Positions 25,988 to 35,097 are shown, counted from the first letter of the stretch. The stretch: 64,000 nucleotides of DNA from Candidatus Lindowbacteria bacterium RIFCSPLOWO2_12_FULL_62_27 (GCA_001784175.1 MFPR01000030.1:62001-126000); one strand, 5' to 3'. The notes: generated from the sequence alone by a model not told the origin. Numbers and translations: made by a program.

Positions 25988-28218
25988 GCGATGGATCTCC
26001 GACCGATCCATGTGGACGCCGCGCACAGGAGGGCCGCGGCCAGACTCACACACAGGCCGACCCGGAAACTCGCGGGACCGTACGCCAGATCAACGACGTG
26101 AACACCGGCGGGAACTTCCACTGCTCTGAAACTGTACTGCGCGCGCCGAACCCCGGCGGGAACGCCATCCACCGCCGCGCGCCATCCCGGATAATAGACG
26201 TCGTGGATCACCACATATCCGGCGGCCGGCGCCGTAACCTCCAGCCGGACATGATCGGCGCCGTAGGACAGAAACCGGCAAGCGGACAGAGCAGCCGCCG
26301 GAGGCGCGGACCCGGACCCGGACACGCCCGCGGCGGCGGGAGGACCGCCGGTCAGGATCACGCGCGCGGCCGGATCAAACGCCCGATCGGTCACCGCGCG
26401 AAGCGCATCGTGTTCGGAAAGCGTGACCGCGTCGCGAATCCAGATCGCGCGCGGCAAGGGATCGGGCAGGACCCGGAGCACGCCGCGGTCGGCGTCGACC
26501 ACGGATTTGAGGCCGAGCATCCGGAATGCGGGATGATCAAACCGCGTGATGACCACGTGCGTGAAGAAATCCTCGCTCGACGGTGGCAGACCTTCCGCGC
26601 CGTTTATCAGGCGGAGCGGATGGGAAAGCATGAGCGGGTTGTGGCCGCGAACGGCGAATGTCCGCGACAGGAGCGTCAGATTACCAAGATCGTTCGGCGC
26701 GGTGGCGTAGACGCGCTCGAAATTGTCCGAGGGCCCGGCGAGTTCGTGAATCCGCCAGGCCGATGCGCGCGCCGCCGCGTATTTTTCCGTCGAGCGAATC
26801 ATCCCGTGTCCCGCGAGCCACAGGTCCAGTACCGTCAGGCTCACCAGAAGCGCGCGGGAGGCGCCGGCGCCGATTTTTTCCCGATGTCCTGCCGCGAGAA
26901 TCGCGAACGCGGCGGCCGCAAAAAGAGAAAAGCGGACCGCCGCATCCGCCGCCAGCCCCAGAACGCCGGGCGGCAGGTCAGAGACCACGGCGGACAAATG
27001 CAGATAGGCGGCGCCCAGCGCGATTCCCGCCGCGATCCAGCCGGCGATCATGCGTGCGGCATGAACCGGCAGGCGATCCTCCATGCGCCGGACGAGACCG
27101 GCGACCAGAATGGACTGGGCCGCCATCGCGAGAAACAGCGCTCGGATGGGGTCCCGGAAATGATCCACCCCGGGAATCGCATGGACGTATCCGAACAGCG
27201 GATTGTATTTACCCAGCGCGAGGAAGATCGACGCCGCGAAGATCACAAAACAATATCGCTCGAAGGCCGTCGCGGTTTTCCAGCCGAACCCGAGGAGCGC
27301 GAGCGCAGCCAGCGCGCCGGCGTGGGCGCCGGATTCCCAGAACGAATGCGCGTAGGAGCCGATCCAGTAGGTAGCGTCGAGCGGATTTCCGAACGCGAAC
27401 GGGAAAAAGAGATTGAGAATCTCCACGGGCCGCAGGGACCCACGGACGGCCGCTTCAAGAGAGACGCCGTCTCCCCGCGTCGTCCAGGACATGAATTCCA
27501 GCGTGGGTATCACCTGCGCGCCGGCCAGCGCGAATCCGGTCAGCACGCACGCGGCGAAAGCGATCAGGCTTTTGGAAAGCGAGGGCCTGTCGACCGGCCA
27601 CGGCCGGACTACGGCAAGACCCAGGAGAAATATCAGACCATAAAATCCCATGAGCGGGTGCCCGCCGAGCACCATCAGCGCCGTACACACCGCGACGAAG
27701 ACCCAGCCCCGCGGCGCAGGCAGAGACGCCGCCCGCGCGAAGGCCCACCAGAGCCAGGGGACCCACGCGGCGGACTGAAGATACGCCAGATGGCCGGCAT
27801 AGAGATGCCGAAGGATGTAGCCGTTGAAGGCATAGACCAGGCCTGCGAGAAACGATGCGGTCCGAGCGTAGCCCATCCGGCCGGCAAAGAGAAACATGCC
27901 GGCGGACGCGAGGATCAAATGAATGGCCACCGTCCAGCCATAGGCTGACTCCGGAGAGAAAACATAAAACAGGATTCCGCCCGGATACATCGCGAAGGCC
28001 TGGAGGTCGGCCACCTGCGGATACCCGCAGAGGAGATAGGGATTCCACAGGGGCAGGCGGCCATACTCCAGAACGTAGTCTCGGAGGAAGCAACGGATCG
28101 GATAAAAAAAGACGAGAAAATCGCCCCCGTAGAGCGGATGCGCCGGCAGGAGCGTCTTTCCGAAAAACGCGATGCAGGCCGCCGCGAATCCGGCGAGCGC
28201 GATCAGCGCGCGCGGCAT
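25984..28218 (-). CDS. YfhO-family membrane protein (copy A)
   Basis: 744 residues from ATG 28218, overlapping the end of copy B by 16 bp. Starts MPRALIALAGF, then about 12-13 membrane helices with the YfhO/GT-C features GGDFLVFFYPIRCFLRD, GRLPLWNPYLLCGYP and a PHLYAGHLAYLQSAAWVPWLWW-type region (split by residues not shown). The C-terminal ~250 residues are an extracytoplasmic beta-rich domain ending with a terminal helix (VLPDPLPRAIW..., YYPGWRAAVDG). In Firmicutes YfhO acts in glycosylation of teichoic acids; here the substrate is unknown. Clearly paralogous to copy B over the full length. Confidence 0.85.
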   Translation of the reverse strand: MPRALIALAGFAAACIAFFGKTLLPAHPLYGGDFLVFFYPIRCFLRDYVLEYGRLPLWNPYLLCGYPQVADLQAFAMYPGGILFYVFSPESAYGWTVAIHLILASAGMFLFAGRMGYARTASFLAGLVYAFNGYILRHLYAGHLAYLQSAAWVPWLWWAFARAASLPAPRGWVFVAVCTALMVLGGHPLMGFYGLIFLLGLAVVRPWPVDRPSLSKSLIAFAACVLTGFALAGAQVIPTLEFMSWTTRGDGVSLEAAVRGSLRPVEILNLFFPFAFGNPLDATYWIGSYAHSFWESGAHAGALAALALLGFGWKTATAFERYCFVIFAASIFLALGKYNPLFGYVHAIPGVDHFRDPIRALFLAMAAQSILVAGLVRRMEDRLPVHAARMIAGWIAAGIALGAAYLHLSAVVSDLPPGVLGLAADAAVRFSLFAAAAFAILAAGHREKIGAGASRALLVSLTVLDLWLAGHGMIRSTEKYAAARASAWRIHELAGPSDNFERVYATAPNDLGNLTLLSRTFAVRGHNPLMLSHPLRLINGAEGLPPSSEDFFTHVVITRFDHPAFRMLGLKSVVDADRGVLRVLPDPLPRAIWIRDAVTLSEHDALRAVTDRAFDPAARVILTGGPPAAAGVSGSGSAPPAAALSACRFLSYGADHVRLEVTAPAAGYVVIHDVYYPGWRAAVDGVPAGVRRAQYSFRAVEVPAGVHVVDLAYGPASFRVGLCVSLAAALLCAASTWIGRRSIA

Positions 28219-30485
28219 GCGAAAAACGCCGCCAGCGCCACACCGAGCATGCTGAGTGCGGCGCCGAGCGCCAGACTGACCGGCGCGAACCACATCTCGA
28301 CCCCATGCCGGCCCGCGGGCACGGGAACGGCGCGGAATGCGTAATTGGCGCGGAGAATCGAAACTCGAGCGCCATCCAGCGAGGCGCGCCAACCCGGATA
28401 GTAGACATCGTTGACAACCAGATACCCCGTGTCCGGCGCGTCGACTTCAATTTTCAGGCGATCGGGAACTTCCTCCAGAATCCGGCCTGTGGGCGGCGTG
28501 TCCGTGCGCGCCGGGGGGACCACCGCCGCCCCGCCCGGGCCGGACGCGCGGTCCGTCAGAAGGACGGTCCGGGCGGGATCAAACTCTGGCGACGCGATCC
28601 ATTGCAACGCCGAGTCCTCCGGGACGCCGGCGGCCGTTCCGACCCAAAAGGCTCTCGGCATCGCGCCGGGAACGGCGATAGCTTCGAATCGGTCCGGATT
28701 CACGGCGAGGCCGAGGCTCAGGAGCCGCTGGGCCGGCCGATCGATCCGCTCGATCGGCGGCACGAGGGTGATGAAATCCTCCCGTTCCGGCGACTGGCCC
28801 CATGTCGCCAGAAGAAACCGGACGTAGGAGGACAGCACCAGCGGGTTGTATCCCCGAACGCCAAGCTGGCCCGTCAGCATCGTCGTGTTGCCGAATACAT
28901 AGGAACCCGATACGCTGACGCGCCGCCCTCCGCCGCGTTCCGCGCCCGAGAGAGACAGAATCGCGTCGCGGTCGGCCTTGAGGCGCGCCACCGAATCCGT
29001 CGGCTGGATGAGGCGCCTTCCCTCCCAGTACATGTCTCCGAGCGTCAGCGCCGCGAGGAGCGCGCAGGCCGCCCGGACGCCGATTTTCCGGCGCTGCGCG
29101 GCGATCGCAAGAATCAGGATGCAAACGAGCCCGGCCACGCATACGGCAAGAGACCGGCTGAGACTGCCGGCCGCATACAGTTCGAGAACCTTCGGGAATT
29201 CCGCCCACGCCTGTGGAAAGGCGGCCAGCCCGACGACGGCGATGGCAAGCGCCAGAATTAAAAGCGCCATCCGCCTGAGGGGGATGGAAGCTCCGCCCGT
29301 GATCCGGTCCAGCAGGGCGGCGGCCAGGATGGAAAGCGCCGTCGCGGACAGAAACAGAATCTGCGAAGGCACGCGGAAATTCCTGACGATCGGCAGGGCA
29401 TGATAGGCGGGGAAGACCGGGTTGTGCTTGCCCATGGCAAGAAATACGGAAAGGATCAAAACGCCGAACGCATACCGCTCAATCCTCGACGCCGACCGCC
29501 ACGAAAATCCGAAGATCGCCGCGACCGCAAGCAGCCCCGTATAGGCGCCGGTCTCCCAAAAAAAGGTGACCGTCGGCGTTCCCCAGTAAGTGCCATCCGG
29601 AGGGCTGCCGAACGGCATCGGGAAAAACAGGTTGAACAAATCCACCCCCCGAAGCGAATCGCTGACGGCCGCCTCGTAGAGGATGCCGTCGGAACGCGTG
29701 GACCACGCCGTAAATTCCGCGGTCGGCAGGAGCTGAACGCCGGCGATCGCAAAGCCGGCGCCGACCGAGACCGCGAACACCGTCATGCGCCTTCGCAACG
29801 AAACGGCCGCCGCCGCCGGCGCATTAAAGACGGCCATGCCAAGCAGAAACAGGAGCGCGTAGAAGGCAATTTGAGGGAAGCCGCCGAGCAGCATGAGCGC
29901 GGTGAAGACCGAAGCCAACGCCCAGCCGCGTGTCCCGTCGGATGACCAGGCCCGCCGGCAGGCCCACCACAGCCACGGCACCCAGGCCGCGGTTTGAAAG
30001 AGGGTCAGGTGTCCGGCGTAGACATGGCGAAGCATGAACGCGTTAAACGCGTAGAGAACGCCGGCCGTCCAGGACGCAGGCCAGGACAATCCGAAATCGC
30101 GCGTGAAGGCGAACATGCCGAGCGCGGCCGCGAAAAAATGGAGCGCGACGGTCCAGCCGTACGCCTGTTCCGGCGGCATCGCATAAAAAAGCGCGCCGCC
30201 CGGATAGATCGCGGAAACCTGGATGTCGGCCAGAAAGGGCGCGCCGCAAAAAACGTGCGGGTTCCAGAGCGGCAGCCGGCCGTGGTCGCGGACCTGTTCC
30301 CACAGGAACTGCTTCATCGGATAAAAGAACATCAAAAAATCGCTCCCGAAGAGCACCCGGTCCGGCAGGAGGACCGGCCAGAAAAAGAGGGCGCAGACGC
30401 CGGCATACGCGATCAGCGCTTTTCGCATGAAGGCTGGGGCGCGCTGTTTCGAATCGCGCCCGGTGTCATCCGTCGACATTGTCAT
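28203..30485 (-). CDS. YfhO-family membrane protein (copy B)
   Basis: 760 residues from ATG 30485 (AGGGTG upstream); ATG at 30479 or 30428 are alternatives, the last aligning with the start of copy A. Same architecture as copy A: MRKALIAYAGVCALFFWP helix, FGSDFLMFFYPMKQF, GRLPLWNPHVFCGAPF, about a dozen helices and a beta-rich periplasmic C-terminus (VNDVYYPGWRASLDG). First gene of the run of coupled minus-strand membrane genes (B > A > 24443 > 23345 > 22755), all with overlaps or short gaps, suggesting one operon for surface glycan or lipid work. Confidence 0.85.
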   Translation of the reverse strand: MTMSTDDTGRDSKQRAPAFMRKALIAYAGVCALFFWPVLLPDRVLFGSDFLMFFYPMKQFLWEQVRDHGRLPLWNPHVFCGAPFLADIQVSAIYPGGALFYAMPPEQAYGWTVALHFFAAALGMFAFTRDFGLSWPASWTAGVLYAFNAFMLRHVYAGHLTLFQTAAWVPWLWWACRRAWSSDGTRGWALASVFTALMLLGGFPQIAFYALLFLLGMAVFNAPAAAAVSLRRRMTVFAVSVGAGFAIAGVQLLPTAEFTAWSTRSDGILYEAAVSDSLRGVDLFNLFFPMPFGSPPDGTYWGTPTVTFFWETGAYTGLLAVAAIFGFSWRSASRIERYAFGVLILSVFLAMGKHNPVFPAYHALPIVRNFRVPSQILFLSATALSILAAALLDRITGGASIPLRRMALLILALAIAVVGLAAFPQAWAEFPKVLELYAAGSLSRSLAVCVAGLVCILILAIAAQRRKIGVRAACALLAALTLGDMYWEGRRLIQPTDSVARLKADRDAILSLSGAERGGGRRVSVSGSYVFGNTTMLTGQLGVRGYNPLVLSSYVRFLLATWGQSPEREDFITLVPPIERIDRPAQRLLSLGLAVNPDRFEAIAVPGAMPRAFWVGTAAGVPEDSALQWIASPEFDPARTVLLTDRASGPGGAAVVPPARTDTPPTGRILEEVPDRLKIEVDAPDTGYLVVNDVYYPGWRASLDGARVSILRANYAFRAVPVPAGRHGVEMWFAPVSLALGAALSMLGVALAAFFACRAR

Positions 30486-30504
30486 GTAATAACACCCTGC
30501 AATC

Positions 30505-30535
30505 TTGACACGCAAGCCGTGTCCTTTGGTACAAT
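30505..30535 (+). promoter_or_regulatory. greA promoter (extended -10)
   Basis: TTGACA at 30505-30510 and TACAAT at 30530-30535 preceded by TGG, an extended -10. Spacing is 19 bp, longer than ideal, which the extended -10 could offset. The greA ATG at 30542 is 6 nt past the -10, matching the predicted start of transcription; no Shine-Dalgarno exists. Confidence 0.65.
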
Positions 30536-30541
30536 TCGCCC

Positions 30542-31021
30542 ATGGATAATTACATCACCAAAAAGCGGTACGACGCGCTGATGCAGGAGGTCAAGCATAT
30601 CCGGGAGGTGGAACTGCCGGAGGTGTCGAAGGCCAAGCTCTTGGCGGCGGAGGAGGGCGACCTCAAGGAAAACGGCGGCTATCACGCGGCCAAGGAACGG
30701 ATGGAGCTGTTGATGAAGAAGCTCGAGGATTACGAGGGCTTCGTGACCGGACCCAAATTCATCGACGATATCGCCATCAAGGGCGACGTCGTCACCCTCG
30801 GCACGGTCGTCCGGGTCCAGGACCTGCAGAACAACAGCGAGTCGGAATACTGCATCCTCGGCTCAGCCGACGCCGACCCCGACAAGAACATCATCTCCTT
30901 CCAAGCGCCCATCGCGCGCGGCCTGATACGCAAGCGGGTGGGCGACCAGTGCGACGTGCAGACGCCGCGGGGGACGAAACGGTACAAGATTCTCGAGATC
31001 AAGAGATTTTCCGGCGCCTGA
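30542..31021 (+). CDS. greA: Transcript cleavage factor GreA
   Basis: 159 residues, normal GreA length. An N-terminal coiled coil with the acidic tip (KLLAAEEGDLKENGGYHAAKERM, written here in part: EEGDLKENGGYHAAKE) reaches into the RNA polymerase secondary channel and stimulates cleavage of backtracked transcripts. The C-terminal FKBP-like domain has SEYCILGSADAD and SFQAPIARGLIRKRVGD. It is the last core gene before the restriction island and probably has a leaderless transcript. Confidence 0.95.
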   Translation: MDNYITKKRYDALMQEVKHIREVELPEVSKAKLLAAEEGDLKENGGYHAAKERMELLMKKLEDYEGFVTGPKFIDDIAIKGDVVTLGTVVRVQDLQNNSESEYCILGSADADPDKNIISFQAPIARGLIRKRVGDQCDVQTPRGTKRYKILEIKRFSGA

Positions 31022-31031
31022 CCCCGCTGCG

Positions 31032-31049
31032 AGATGGCGGAGGAGGAAT
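31032..31049 (+). repeat. Possible att-like copy of the tRNA-Phe 3' end
   Basis: AGATGGCGGAGGAGGAAT resembles 37094-37112 (AGATGGCGGGAGACGGAAT), the end of tRNA-Phe seen on the plus strand: 9 identical bases, then 7 of 9 after a one-base gap. The two copies bracket the restriction island. No integrase is present; this may be chance. Confidence 0.3.
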
Positions 31050-31057
31050 AAGCGCCC

Positions 31058-32572
31058 ATGTTTGAACAAGCCTTCAAGAACATCGATGACGTCCTCTGGA
31101 AAGAGGCGGGTTGCACCACCGAACTCGACTACACCGAGCAGACTTCCTGGCTCCTCTTCCTGAAATACCTTGACGGGCTGGAGCAAGACCGCGCCGATGA
31201 GGCCGCGCTGAACGGCAAGAAATACGCCTACATCCTCGACAAACCTTACCGCTGGGAAATATGGGCCGCGCCGAAGGGCAAAGACGGCGCGCTCGACCAT
31301 AACGCCGCCCTGACCGGCGACGACCTCCGCGACTTCGTCAATCAGAAGCTCTTCCCGTATCTCCACAAGTTCAAAGAAAAGGCCACTGGGCCGAACACCA
31401 TCGAATACAAAATCGGGGAGATATTCGGGGAAATCAAAAACAAAATATCGAGCGGATACAACCTGCGCGAGATCATCGACCACGTCGACGAACTTCGATT
31501 CCGCTCGCAGACCGAGAAACACGAACTCTCGCACCTCTACGAAGCCAAGATCAAGAACATGGGCAACGCGGGCAGAAACGGCGGCGAGTATTACACCCCG
31601 CGGCCGCTCATCCGGGCAATCGTGCGGGTGGTCAATCCCAAAATCGGCGAGAGCGTCTATGACGGCGCGTGCGGCTCGGCGGGCTTTTTGTGCGAGTCGT
31701 TCGACCACATGAAGTCGTCGGGCAAGCTCACCACCAAAGACCTCACCACGCTCCAGACGCGCACCTTCTACGGCAAGGAAAAGAAATCGCTCGCCTACGT
31801 CATCGCGATCATGAACATGATTCTGCACGGCATCGAAGCGCCGAACATCCTGCACACCAACACGCTCACCGAGAACCTCGGCGACATTCAGGAAAAAGAC
31901 CGCGTGGACGTGATCCTCGCCAATCCGCCGTTTGGCGGCAAGGAACGCAAGGAGGTTCAGCAAAACTTTCCCATCCGCACCGGCGAGACGGCGTTCCTGT
32001 TCCTCCAGCATTTCATCAAAATGATCAAGGCCGGCGGGTGCAGGGATGCACAAGTCCCTGCCGGCCGCCATGGAAGGCGGTGCATCGGCGGGGGCGGGCG
32101 CGGCGGCGTGGTCATCAAGAACACATTCCTCTCCAACACCGACAACGCGTCGGTGAGCCTGCGCAAGCTCCTGCTGGAAAGCTGTAACCTACACACCGTG
32201 CTCGACTGCCCCGGCGGTACATTTCAAGGCGCGGGCGTGAAGACCGTGGTGCTTTTCTTTGAGAAGGGCGCGCCCACCCGCAAGGTCTGGTTCTACCAGC
32301 TCGATCCCGGCCGCAACCTCGGCAAGACCAACCCGCTCAACGACGATGATCTGGCCGAGTTTGTGAAACTGCAAAAGACATTCGCCGACTCGCCCAAGAG
32401 CTGGAGCGTGGCCGCCAAGAGCATCGACCCGGCGACATTCGACCTCTCCGTGAAAAATCCCAACGGCGGTGAGGAAGTGACGCACCGTAGTCCGGAGGAA
32501 ATCATGGATGAGATTTCACGCGGAGACGCGGAGTGCGCGGAGGTTTTGGGGAGGATTCGAAAACTCATATGA
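31058..32572 (+). CDS. hsdM: Type I restriction-modification methyltransferase subunit
   Basis: 504 residues. The N-terminal HsdM helical domain (MFEQAFKNIDDVLWKEAGC) is followed by an N6-adenine methyltransferase domain: AdoMet region YDGACGSAGFLCESF and catalytic motif IV ILANPPFGGKE. It methylates adenine in the asymmetric site read by HsdS. Oddity: about 20 residues (CRDAQVPAGRHGRR...) interrupt the usual KAGG-GVVIKNTF junction; they are encoded by a 60-bp palindromic insert at 32039-32098. The C-terminus is partly encoded by a dispersed 29-bp repeat. SD GGAGG lies upstream of ATG 31058. Activity is uncertain because of the insert. Confidence 0.9.
   Translation: MFEQAFKNIDDVLWKEAGCTTELDYTEQTSWLLFLKYLDGLEQDRADEAALNGKKYAYILDKPYRWEIWAAPKGKDGALDHNAALTGDDLRDFVNQKLFPYLHKFKEKATGPNTIEYKIGEIFGEIKNKISSGYNLREIIDHVDELRFRSQTEKHELSHLYEAKIKNMGNAGRNGGEYYTPRPLIRAIVRVVNPKIGESVYDGACGSAGFLCESFDHMKSSGKLTTKDLTTLQTRTFYGKEKKSLAYVIAIMNMILHGIEAPNILHTNTLTENLGDIQEKDRVDVILANPPFGGKERKEVQQNFPIRTGETAFLFLQHFIKMIKAGGCRDAQVPAGRHGRRCIGGGGRGGVVIKNTFLSNTDNASVSLRKLLLESCNLHTVLDCPGGTFQGAGVKTVVLFFEKGAPTRKVWFYQLDPGRNLGKTNPLNDDDLAEFVKLQKTFADSPKSWSVAAKSIDPATFDLSVKNPNGGEEVTHRSPEEIMDEISRGDAECAEVLGRIRKLI
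32039..32098 (+). repeat. 60-bp palindromic in-frame insert within hsdM
   Basis: Contains GCAGGGA/TCCCTGC (32040-32046 / 32055-32061), CCGCC/GGCGG (32065-32069 / 32076-32080) and an enclosing GATGCAC/GTGCATC pair (32045-32051 / 32080-32086). The length is a multiple of three, so the hsdM frame continues. The flanks match ordinary HsdM sequence; the insert does not. Confidence 0.65.
32516..32544. repeat. 29-bp dispersed repeat, copy 1
   Basis: Begins TCACGCGGAGACGCGGAG and ends GCGCGGAGGT. 28 of 29 bases match the copy at 33720-33748. It lies inside the hsdM 3' end and encodes SRGDAECAEV there. The two copies bracket the DUF1016 gene. Confidence 0.75.
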
Positions 32573-33702
32573 AACTCACGCCGTCATTTTTCAAAACGAT
32601 CCGCGAGATTATCCTCTCCGCCCGTGCCACGGTCTCGCGTGGCGTGGACCTGGTGCAGGTTCACACGAATTTTGAGATCGGCAGGCGTATTGTTGAGGAG
32701 GAGCAGAAAGGCAAACGGCGGGCGGATTATGGGAAGGAAGTGATCAAAGCGCTTGCGAAGAAATTGACGGGCGAGTTTGGAAATGGATTTTCTCAGAGAA
32801 ATCTTGAATACATGCGCAGATTTTATCTGCTCTATCAGGATAGGAATGCAATTGCGCAATCAATGTCTGCACAATTGGGTCGCGGCAAGATTGCGCAATC
32901 ACTGATTGCGCAATCGGCTTCAGATCAAAAAGGCCGGACACAGGCTGGGAAATTGGCATCCATTGAAAAACACCCTCCCCGCCCCTTTACTCTTAGCTGG
33001 ACACATTACTTTTTTCTCCTCGGTATCAAGAACCCCGATGAGCGCAGCTTCTACGAGATCGAGTCCGCCCAACAGGACTGGACCGTCCGTGAACTTAAGC
33101 GCCAGTTCGACACTGGCCTTTACGAACGGCTCGCTCTCAGTCGGGACAAGAAGGGCATCCGAAAGCTGGCGCGGGAAGGACAGACAATTTCTAAACCTGA
33201 AGACCTCCTGAAGGAACCGTTGGTGCTGGAGTTTCTCGGGCTCTCCGAACAGTCCCGCTATTCCGAGTCCGATCTCGAAGCCGCCATCATCAACCAAATC
33301 GAACGGTTTTTGCTCGAACTCGGCAGGGGATTTCTTTTTGAGGCGCGGCAGAAACGATTCACCTTCGACGAAGAACACTTCTTTGTTGACCTCGTCTTTT
33401 ACAACCGCCTCCTGCGGTGTTACGTGCTCGTCGACCTCAAGATCGGCAAACTCACGCATCAGGATATCGGCCAGATGCAGATGTACGTGAACTACCACGA
33501 CCGGAAAGTCCGCCGCCCCGGCGAGTCCCCGACCGTCGGCATTATCCTCTGCAAACAGAAAAACAAGGCCCTCGTCGAGATCACCCTCCCCAAAGGCGCC
33601 AACATCCACGCCGGAGAGTATCAGCTCTACCTGCCCAGCAAGGCGCAACTCAAAAAGAAGCTCATTGAGTGGACGGCGGGGAAAGACGGCGGCGATGAGT
33701 AA
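32569..33702 (+). CDS. DUF1016 / YhcG-type PD-(D/E)XK nuclease-domain protein
   Basis: 377 residues from ATG 32569, overlapping the hsdM stop (ATGA). The N-terminal DUF1016 domain (VDLVQVHTNFEIGRRIVEEEQ, GFSQRNLEYMRRFY) and the C-terminal YhcG-like PD-(D/E)XK nuclease domain (FDEEHFFVDLVFYNRLLRCY followed by VLVDLKIGKLT, giving the D...(D/E)xK core) are both intact. Proteins of this family are frequent in restriction and defence islands, but their reaction is not settled. Residues 95-125 contain three IAQS repeats from ATTGCGCAATC direct repeats. It is placed between hsdM and hsdS. Confidence 0.88.
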   Translation: MKLTPSFFKTIREIILSARATVSRGVDLVQVHTNFEIGRRIVEEEQKGKRRADYGKEVIKALAKKLTGEFGNGFSQRNLEYMRRFYLLYQDRNAIAQSMSAQLGRGKIAQSLIAQSASDQKGRTQAGKLASIEKHPPRPFTLSWTHYFFLLGIKNPDERSFYEIESAQQDWTVRELKRQFDTGLYERLALSRDKKGIRKLAREGQTISKPEDLLKEPLVLEFLGLSEQSRYSESDLEAAIINQIERFLLELGRGFLFEARQKRFTFDEEHFFVDLVFYNRLLRCYVLVDLKIGKLTHQDIGQMQMYVNYHDRKVRRPGESPTVGIILCKQKNKALVEITLPKGANIHAGEYQLYLPSKAQLKKKLIEWTAGKDGGDE

Positions 33703-34960
33703 GGTCGGGGTGGAGAATCTCACGCGGAGACGCGGAGAGCGCGGAGGTGCGGGGGAAGATCGGGGCGATGGTATGAAGAATGGGTGGCCAACGAAGACGA
33801 TAGGCGAAGTTCTGCAAAAGACCGACACTGTTAATCCGCTGCAATCGCCACAAGTGGAGTTCGACTACATCGACGTTTCGAGCGTTTCCGATGCGACATT
33901 TCAGATCGAGACGACGCAGCGCCTCAAAGGAAAGGACGCACCGAGCCGGGCCAGAAAGCTCGTGAGAGCGAACGACATCCTTTTCGCGACGATTCGCCCC
34001 ACCTTGCAACGAATCGCCGTCGTGCCGGAACATCTCGACAAGCAAGTCTGTAGCACTGGCTATTTTGTTCTCCGGCCAAAGTCGGGAATTGACCACCGCT
34101 TCGTCTTCTACTTTCTTTTCACGGAGGACTTCACCGGGCAGATGGAATGTCTCCAGAAGGGTGCGAGTTATCCGGCTGTTACAGATGGCGACGTGAAAGC
34201 GCAGACGATTCCCGTCCCCCCGCTCCCCGAGCAGCGGCGGATCGTCGGGATTCTTGACGAAGCGTTTGAGGGCATCGCCGCCGCCAAAGCCAACGCCGAA
34301 AAAAATCTCCAAAACGCCCGCGCCCTCTTCGATAGCCACCTCCAATCCGTCTTCTCCCACCGCGGCGAGGGGTGGGTGGATCGCACGCTTGATCAAGTGT
34401 GTGTCGTCGAACGAGGCAGTTCACCCCGACCAATCAAAAACTACTTCACCACCGATCCAGATGGCGTGAATTGGATCAAAATCGGCGATACCGAAGAGGG
34501 CGGAAAGTATGTTTTTTCCACGGCTCAGAAGATCACGCCCGAAGGTGCCAAACAGTCACGATTCGTCAAAGAGGGTGATTTCATACTGACGAATTCTATG
34601 TCATTTGGTCGGCCATACATCATGAAGACAAGCGGCTACATTCATGACGGTTGGTTCGTGTTGAGGCTGAATATCTCAATTGACACCGATTATTTTTACT
34701 ACCTCCTTTCGTCGCGCTTTGTCCAATCACAGTTTTCTCAGTTGGCAAGTGGATCTGTCGTCAAAAACATCAGCGGCAATCTCGTAAAAAAGGCAGTCTT
34801 GCCGATTCCGCCGCTATCTCATCAGCATGTCATCGTTCAAAAGTTATCGGAGATATCCGCCGAAACTCAACGCCTCGCGTCCCTCTACCAGCAAAAACTC
34901 ACCGCGCTTGACGAACTGAAAAAATCGCTGCTGCACCGGGCATTCAGCGGGAGGTTGTAA
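33695..34960 (+). CDS. hsdS: Type I restriction-modification specificity subunit
   Basis: 421 residues from ATG 33695, which overlaps the end of the DUF1016 gene. Two target recognition domains are each followed by a conserved helical spacer (PLPEQRRIVGILDEAFEGIAAAKA and the C-terminal HQHVIVQKLSEISAETQRLASLY). It reads the bipartite target site and scaffolds HsdM. The first ~26 residues (NLTRRRGERGGAGED) come from the 29-bp dispersed repeat and are not normal HsdS; the family-like start is ATG 33773 (MKNGWPTKTIGEV). Apparently intact. Confidence 0.9.
   Translation: MSKVGVENLTRRRGERGGAGEDRGDGMKNGWPTKTIGEVLQKTDTVNPLQSPQVEFDYIDVSSVSDATFQIETTQRLKGKDAPSRARKLVRANDILFATIRPTLQRIAVVPEHLDKQVCSTGYFVLRPKSGIDHRFVFYFLFTEDFTGQMECLQKGASYPAVTDGDVKAQTIPVPPLPEQRRIVGILDEAFEGIAAAKANAEKNLQNARALFDSHLQSVFSHRGEGWVDRTLDQVCVVERGSSPRPIKNYFTTDPDGVNWIKIGDTEEGGKYVFSTAQKITPEGAKQSRFVKEGDFILTNSMSFGRPYIMKTSGYIHDGWFVLRLNISIDTDYFYYLLSSRFVQSQFSQLASGSVVKNISGNLVKKAVLPIPPLSHQHVIVQKLSEISAETQRLASLYQQKLTALDELKKSLLHRAFSGRL
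33720..33748. repeat. 29-bp dispersed repeat, copy 2
   Basis: One mismatch to the copy at 32516-32544. It lies in the extended N-terminus of hsdS. This TCACGCGGAGACGCGGAG family is common between genes in many bacteria, which supports the downstream ATG 33773 as the original hsdS start. Confidence 0.75.
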
Positions 34961-34968
34961 GAGAGATC

Positions 34969-35097
34969 ATGGCAGACGAAATGACCCCGCCGCAATCCGG
35001 CATCATCCTTTACCAGACCGAGTCAACTATTCGACAATATCGAACAGTTCGATCCGTGATCCCAACTTGTAAGTACGACTTATTACTGGGAGCATAA
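34969..35097 (+). pseudogene. RhuM-family N-terminal stub
   Basis: ATG 34969 opens 42 codons. The first ~18 residues (MADEMTPPQSGIILYQTE) match the usual RhuM N-terminus, as does the complete relative that begins at 35326 (PPGGQFLVYRTEDG). After that the sequence is unrelated and stops at 35097. It appears to be the remnant of a first rhuM copy cut off by the repeat-rich segment that follows. Confidence 0.6.
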
